The notes beneath the pieces are model-generated. The model worked only from the letters and a program-made list of their open reading frames with translations. It was not told the origin of the DNA and searched no databases. From Anthopleura xanthogrammica (taxonomy: Eukaryota; Cnidaria; Anthozoa; Actiniaria; Actiniidae): a DNA stretch of 64,000 nt. The position numbers and the translations under genes were made by a program. The stretch covers positions 5,347,835-5,411,834 of the forward strand of contig OZ025211.1 of assembly GCA_964019055.1 (NCBI GenBank), in the 5' to 3' direction. Below, piece after piece: positions 59,001 through 64,000 of the stretch (within the stretch, counting starts at the first letter, position 1; every line of letters starts with the position of its first letter).

Positions 59001-62000
59001 CAAGTAGGTAAATACTAGGTAGGTAGGTAAATGAGTAGGTGGGTAGGTTGTTAGGTGCATGGAAAGGTGGGTAGGTGAGTAGGTGGGTAGGTAGGTAGGT
59101 AGGTAGGTAGGTTGCTAGGTTGCTAGGTGGGTAGGTGGTTAGGTCGAAAGGTTGGAAGGTGTAATGGTGGGTAGGTTGGTAGGTTGGTAGGTTGGTAGGT
59201 TGGTAGGTTGGTAGGTTGGTAGGTTGGTAGGTTGGTTGGTTGGTAGTTGGGTAGGTGGGTAGGTTGGTAGGTTGGTAGGTGGGTAGGTGGGTAGGTTGGT
59301 AGGTTGGTAGGTGGGTAGGGGGTAGGTGCATGGAAAGGTGGGTAGGTGAGAAGGTGGGTAGGTAGGTAGGTAGGTTGCTAGGTTGCTAGGTGGGTAGGAG
59401 GTTAGGTCGGAAGGTTGGTAGGTTTAAAGGTATGATGGTTGGTAGGTTGGTAGGTTGGTAGGTTGGTAGGTTGGTAGGTTGGTAGGTTGGTAGGTTGGTA
59501 GGTTGGTAGGTTGGTAGGTTGGTAGGTTGGTAGGTTGGTAGGTTGGTAGTTGGGTAGGTGGGTAGGTGGGTAGGTTGGTAGGTGGGTAGGCTGGTAGGTT
59601 GGTAGGTGGGTAGGGGGATAGGTTGGTAGGTGGGTAGAAGGATAGGTTGGTAGTTGGGTAGGTGGGAAGTTGGGAGGTTGGGTAGGTCGATAGGTTGGTA
59701 GGTTGGTAGGTTGGTAGGTTGGTAGGTTGGTAGGTTGGTAGGTTGGTAGGTTGGTAGGTTGGTAGGTTGGTAGGTTGGTAGGTTGGTAGGTTGGTAGGTT
59801 GGTAGGTTGGTAGGTTGGTAGGTTGGTAGGTTGGTAGGTTGGTAGGTTGGTAGGTTGGTAGGTTGGTAGGTTGGTAGGTTGGTAGGTTGGTAGGTTGGTA
59901 GGTTGGTAGGTTGGTAGGTGGGTAGGTTGGTAGGTTGGTAGGTTGGTAGTTGGGTAGGTGGGTAGGTGGGTAGGTTGGTAGGTTGGTAGGTGGGTAGGAT
60001 GGTAGGTTGGTAGGTTGGTAGGTTGGTAGGTTGGTAGGTTGGTTGGTGGGTAGGTTGGTTGGCTGGTAGTTTGGTAGGGTGGCAGGTTGGTAGGTTGGTA
60101 GGGTGGCAGGTTGGTAGGTTGGTAGGTTGGTAGGTTGGTAGGTTGGTAGGTTGGTAGGTTGGTAGTTTGGTAGGTTGGTACGTTGGTACGTTGGTAGGTT
60201 GGTAGTTTGGTAGGTTGGCAGGTTGGTAGGTTGGTAGGTTGGTAGGTTGGTAGGTTGGTAGGTTGGTAGGTTGGTAGGTTGGTAGGTTGGTAGGTTGGTA
60301 GGTTGGTAGTTTGGTAGGTTGGTAGGTTGGTAGGTTGGTAGGTTGGTAGGTTGGTAGGTTGGTAGGTTGGTAGGTTGGCAGGTTGGTAGGTTGGTAGGTT
60401 GGCAGGTTGGTAGGTTGGTAGGTTGGTAGGTTGGTAGGTTGGTAGGTTGGTAGGTTGGTAGGTTGGTAGGTTGGTAGGTTGGTAGGTTGGTAGGTTGGTA
60501 GGTTGGTAGGTTGGTAGGTTGGTAGGTTGGTAGGTTGGTAGGTTGGTAGGTTGGTAGGTTGGTAGGTTGGTAGGTTGGTAGGTTGGTAGGTTGGTAGGTT
60601 GGTAGGTTGGTAGGTTGGTAGGTTGGTAGGTTGGTAGGTTGGTAGGTTGGTAGGTTGGTAGGTTGGTAGGTTGGTAGGTTGGTAGGTTGGTAGGTTGGTA
60701 GGTTGGTAGGTTGGTAGGTTGGTAGGTTGGTAGGTTGGTAGGTTGGTAGGTTGGTAGGTTGGTAGGTTGGTAGGTTGGTAGGTTGGTAGGTTGGTAGGTT
60801 GGTAGGTTGGTAGGTTGGTAGGTTGGTAGGTTGGTAGGTTGGTAGGTTGGTAGGTTGGTAGGTTGGTAGGTTGGTATGGCAGGTAATAAAACAAATATGC
60901 AAGTAGGCAACGATGTATGTTGGAATAATTATGAAAATAATATTAATGTTCAAAGAAAGTTAATGATACATTCAGCTAACCATACATTTCGTAATAAGGG
61001 GGTTGAAATAGTTTTCAAGGATAATATAGCAACCATTATTGCAATCAAACATAGACGCATGCAGACCGACAGACAGACAGACAGACAAATGAAAAGAAAC
61101 AAACACATAATGAACAAAAGCAAATAAGCAGGCAAAGGATTACCCACTCATGATCGCCATATTAGTTTCTTTAAGGCTATAACTGTAATGCTACAAACCA
61201 TTTATTACACATGACATGGCCAAAGATACGGTCCATCAACTAGTTACCATTTCCTCATTATTAGGAAGCTAACCAGTTACTCAGAATAACTGTACTGTTT
61301 CATCTATTTTTTTTAGTAAACGACTTAGTTTATCTTAAAGAGAAAGAGAGGCAGTCTTTTCTTACCAACATAGGCAGTCTCGCAGTAGGTCCCAGAGAAT
61401 CCATTTTTACAGATACAAACGTTTTGATTGCATGTTCCACCATTCTTGCATGGGTTCACCTTGCAAGAAACTGCAATTTAAATACACATGAAAGTTCTTT
61501 CCTGTCCCCGACCAGAACCAACCATATGAGCGCCCGCAATTGATAATGAATATTTTGCAGATACAAAGTAAATGTGTTACTTAACCGTTTCTTACTGTAA
61601 CCGTAACGATTTAACAACTCATACGAAACACTGTTACCTACTTACAAGTTGTACCGTGTAGGTGCTGTGAATATAATAGGTACCTCACTTAGTGAAAGCC
61701 GCTCCAATACAATGATACATTCCTAGAAAAGACTTCTTAATCATGATCAATCACTATGCATTTGACTTCTTAATTCTACCTTTTAAAATTTAGCAATAAT
61801 ATTGTCGCCGAAGAGAGCTGCGGAATAATTCGACACATGAATGACATCATTTTTGCTGATTGTTAGAGCTGGCAACTCGTTGAAGGTTGGACTTCCGAAA
61901 TAAATATTAGATGTTATTATGAGAATGCGCGGAATTCACATACTGTTCATATTCGTAAACGTTAACTTTACCTATGTGACAATTTCTGCCATAGTATCCC

Positions 62001-64000
62001 GGCAAACAGTTGCAAATGTAGCTAATATTGCTCACACACGTACTGCCATTGAGACATGGATTGACACTACATGAAGCTGGGGGAAAAATCAAAGATTTTA
62101 GAAATGATTTTCTTACAATAAACATAATTAATATATTTCCTCAAACTCTAGTTACCTTTTAATATAACATCCATTATCCTTTCAGCCTCGTCTACAGGAC
62201 TATTGCCAACGGAAGATGGAACTACATGGTCATCCCTTGTTGATATATTGTTGGCCTTAAAATCCTTCTGGCTAAATGGGACAGGGATAACGAGAATCTT
62301 TTCTTTTTCCAGGCGTTTTGTTGCATCACTTAATATTTCAGGTTCTTGATCTGGGGTGTGGTCGTACATGATAACAACAACCTTATTGGCGTCTTTTCTC
62401 GCCTTTGACCCGTTCAACATTTCGCTTGCAGCGTTAGCGACTTTCGTGATGTTCAGACTGCCTTTGGTCGCGTTTACTGAATCAACTAGTGCTTCACGCT
62501 CCTGCTTGGTCGGAACATCTAAAGATAGGTCTATTCTTTTAGCGGTTTTATTTCCAAAGATAACAAACCCGTAGTGGATTTTCGTGGTGCCATATCGAAT
62601 CATGATATTATTGATGATGGCTTTGATGCGATTCACGATTACGGTGCTGTTTACCGACGAAACACTGATTGAAAAAAGGATGTCAGTTTTGGGGACGCCA
62701 TCTGGAAAAAAATATTCGTAATGGATTAACAAATTATTTAATAATTAAAAAATAATTATAGTAAATGACTCTTACCGCCAATAATTATTTTTATGATCTC
62801 ATCCACAACTTGTCTTCCTCCATCATCCTTCGCAGGCCTGATCACCTTTCTATCTGTTCTTGCAATTTCTTCCATTTCTTTAGAACTTGGAGCACTTCCA
62901 ATGCCAACAACAATTGGAATAATCTCCTTTTCGTCGAGAGGTTTCAAGGCATTCTTAATAACCGTTTCGTTAGCGCCAATTGTCTCGTGTGTCATAACTA
63001 CCAAAACTTTCTTTGATTCTGGTTTTATTGGTGTTTTATCAAATATTTTCTCCACCTCTTTCATTGTTGCGTCAAAATTTAGAGCAGCATCGGATTTTGG
63101 GAGCTTGTCGACTTCTTTAACCAGCGTTTCTTTATCAGGCAAGGTGTGTTCAAAGTCAAATAAGGTCTTTGGTGGGTTTCCAAACGTTACGACGCTGTAA
63201 TGGATTTTCTTTATTCCATATTTATCTCCCATTAGTTTGACAGTGTCGGTCATCAGCTTGTACGTTTTCGTATCCATTGCCGCCTCAGTTGTTATGGCAA
63301 ATGTCAAGAACATCTCGGGCACTAAAAAAAGGGAAAACGCAACGAAAATGAACACGTGTCAGAATGATGCGGTTGAAAGAAGCCCGCACTATATTTATAT
63401 ATAACTCTGTAAGTTAAAATCTTGCTTTGCCAACAGATGACGACGTACCACGCACAAAAAAATCACAGCCCTTACCCCAGCTATAAATAACCTTTCCATA
63501 TACTTACAGCCAATTATTTTAGAGATGATTTCCTCTCCTATTTCCCACGATGGCGTATTAGCAGGAGTCTTGATTACATTGTCTTCGAAGATGGTGATTG
63601 ATTCAATCTGGTTGTTAGGCACGTCGTTACCAATAACAATAGTGATTTGTGTAACTCCAATATTCTGTAAATTTCTTGTAGATTTTCTTAGCACTTCCTC
63701 AGTGGAGTCCGATTTTCTATCAATAATGGTGACTAATACTTTTCGAGAGTTTGGACGAAGTGGTACCTCTTGAAATAATTTTCGAGCACCATCCAAAGCC
63801 TTTTGCAGGTTTGGGGTCTGTGTTTCGCTTGTAGAAAGTTTTCCAATCCTATCAAGGATTTCTTTTTCGTTAGGGAAATCATAACCAAAGTGGAATAATG
63901 TTTTTGGTGTTGGACCAAATACGACAATACTTGTTCGGACTCGATCGTTTCCATAGCGATAGATGATATATTTGATAATGTCCTTCATAAGTTTTGTGAC
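50048..64000 (-). CDS. Large receptor: VWA repeats, 2 EGF, 2 Ig, transmembrane, tyrosine-motif tail (5' end outside window)
   Basis: Exons: 64000-63508 (VWA, partial), 63321-62776 (VWA), 62701-62156 (VWA), 62076-61972 and 61470-61366 (EGF), 58947-58573 (Ig), 58274-58251 (24-nt linker), 57866-57492 (Ig), 57168-57145 (24-nt linker), 56968-56870 (transmembrane), 51426-51396, 51304-51250 and 50176-50048 (tail, stop TAG at 50050-50048). All junctions from VWA to transmembrane are phase 1; then 2, then 0. The two complete VWA exons are both 546 nt, both Ig exons 375 nt. EGF exons have the six-Cys pattern ([17 protein letters not shown]). The Ig exons show LSLQWSF and DGGQYGC. The transmembrane exon encodes [19 protein letters not shown] followed by KRQK. 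The tail has TYEAV and TYDNA. Visible VWA exons lack a clear DxSxS metal site. Likely a type I surface receptor; ligand unknown. Phase agreement over 12 junctions makes the model good, but no transcript was available. Confidence 0.8.
50427..50805. mobile_element. Foldback element of about 380 bp in a receptor intron
   Basis: Inverted arms around AGTGAATATCGGTGA (50450) and TCACCGATATTCACT (50767), with outer CATTCGCC/GGTGAATAA partners. It lies between exons 51304-51250 and 50176-50048. Confidence 0.75.
53187..56290. mobile_element. 3.1 kb TIR element with strong strand asymmetry
   Basis: The left end GGTATTCGGACCCAAGCTAA is the exact complement of the right end at about 56258-56277. With looser pairing of AAGCAAAAACA/AGTTTTTGTTC the TIR is about 31 bp. 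From about 54,000 to 56,250 the plus strand is rich in C and A and poor in G; the first 700 bp are G-rich. The longest ORF (54468-54995 +, 175 residues) is Thr/Pro/His/Ser-rich and looks like composition, not a known protein. No transposase found. Confidence 0.65.
56293..56319. repeat. Perfect 12-bp hairpin beside the nested element
   Basis: AACTCGGGCA and TGCCCGAGTT (extended by TT/AA) around the 5-nt loop CACTC, just outside the right TIR. Confidence 0.85.
57925..58246. repeat. GGTAGGTG-type array in a receptor intron
   Basis: Imperfect (GGTAGGTG)n on the plus strand, between Ig exon 57866-57492 and linker exon 58274-58251; it runs right up to the donor of that linker exon. Confidence 0.95.
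58995..60876. repeat. GGTA/GGTT octamer array, about 1.9 kb
   Basis: Mostly perfect TTGGTAGG octamers from about 59,700 to 60,876, more degenerate (GGTAGGTG, GGTTGCTA) before that. Long Pro-Thr-Tyr-Gln-Asn-Leu ORFs on the minus strand are by-products: all three minus frames are open because the repeat lacks stops. It lies in the intron between EGF exon 61470-61366 and Ig exon 58947-58573. Confidence 0.95.
61065..61088. repeat. Short (GACA)n tract
   Basis: Six copies of GACA/CAGA in the same receptor intron. Confidence 0.85.

Noticed and set aside
59386..60953. Three minus-strand ORFs of about 500 codons rich in Pro, Thr, Tyr, Gln, Asn, Leu
   Set aside because: By-products of the TTGGTAGG octamer array; all three frames open, and the array lies in a receptor intron.

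Overview
The window reads as animal nuclear DNA. It has AT-rich spacers, small exons with GT-AG introns, intron-containing eukaryotic tRNAs, and many foldback transposons and satellite arrays. The gene content (PAN plus fibrinogen-like secreted protein, multi-domain three-finger protein, ShK-like Cys-rich peptide, VWA-EGF-Ig receptor) fits an anthozoan cnidarian, probably a stony coral. That assignment is inference from gene families; no species marker was seen.

Layout: 144-3601 (-) is a four-exon secreted PAN/fibrinogen-like gene. 6326-15570 (-) is a Ly6/uPAR-type (three-finger) multi-domain gene whose exons are mostly too short to stand out as ORFs. It is assembled here from splice sites and matching phases, and a 0.8 kb hexanucleotide array and several MITEs sit in its introns. 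18342-19364 (+), 41933-42955 (-) and 47764-48849 (-) are three intronless copies of a TMEM121-like membrane protein with an added C-terminal C2HC zinc-finger motif; a truncated fourth copy lies at 21043-21180. A 3 kb 37-bp minisatellite follows at 21.8-24.8 kb. 30705-32221 (+) is a hidden four-exon gene for a secreted ShK-like six-cysteine peptide. 33539-39727 is a 6.2 kb element with 167-bp terminal inverted repeats (TIRs) that end inside a tRNA-Tyr gene. It carries decayed Polinton-like ORFs and is itself interrupted by a 3.2 kb CACTG-ended transposon. A tRNA-Asp lies just beyond its right end. 50048 to past 64000 (-) is one large receptor gene: VWA repeats, two EGF, two Ig, one transmembrane segment and a tail with two tyrosine motifs. 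Its introns contain nested transposons (51.7-56.8 kb) and long GGTA/GGTT arrays.

The genes look like surface or secreted recognition and signalling molecules with phase-1 exon modules that have been duplicated internally. The spacers are dominated by non-autonomous DNA transposons and tandem repeats. All multi-exon models are manual: splice sites and phases were checked by eye, without transcripts.
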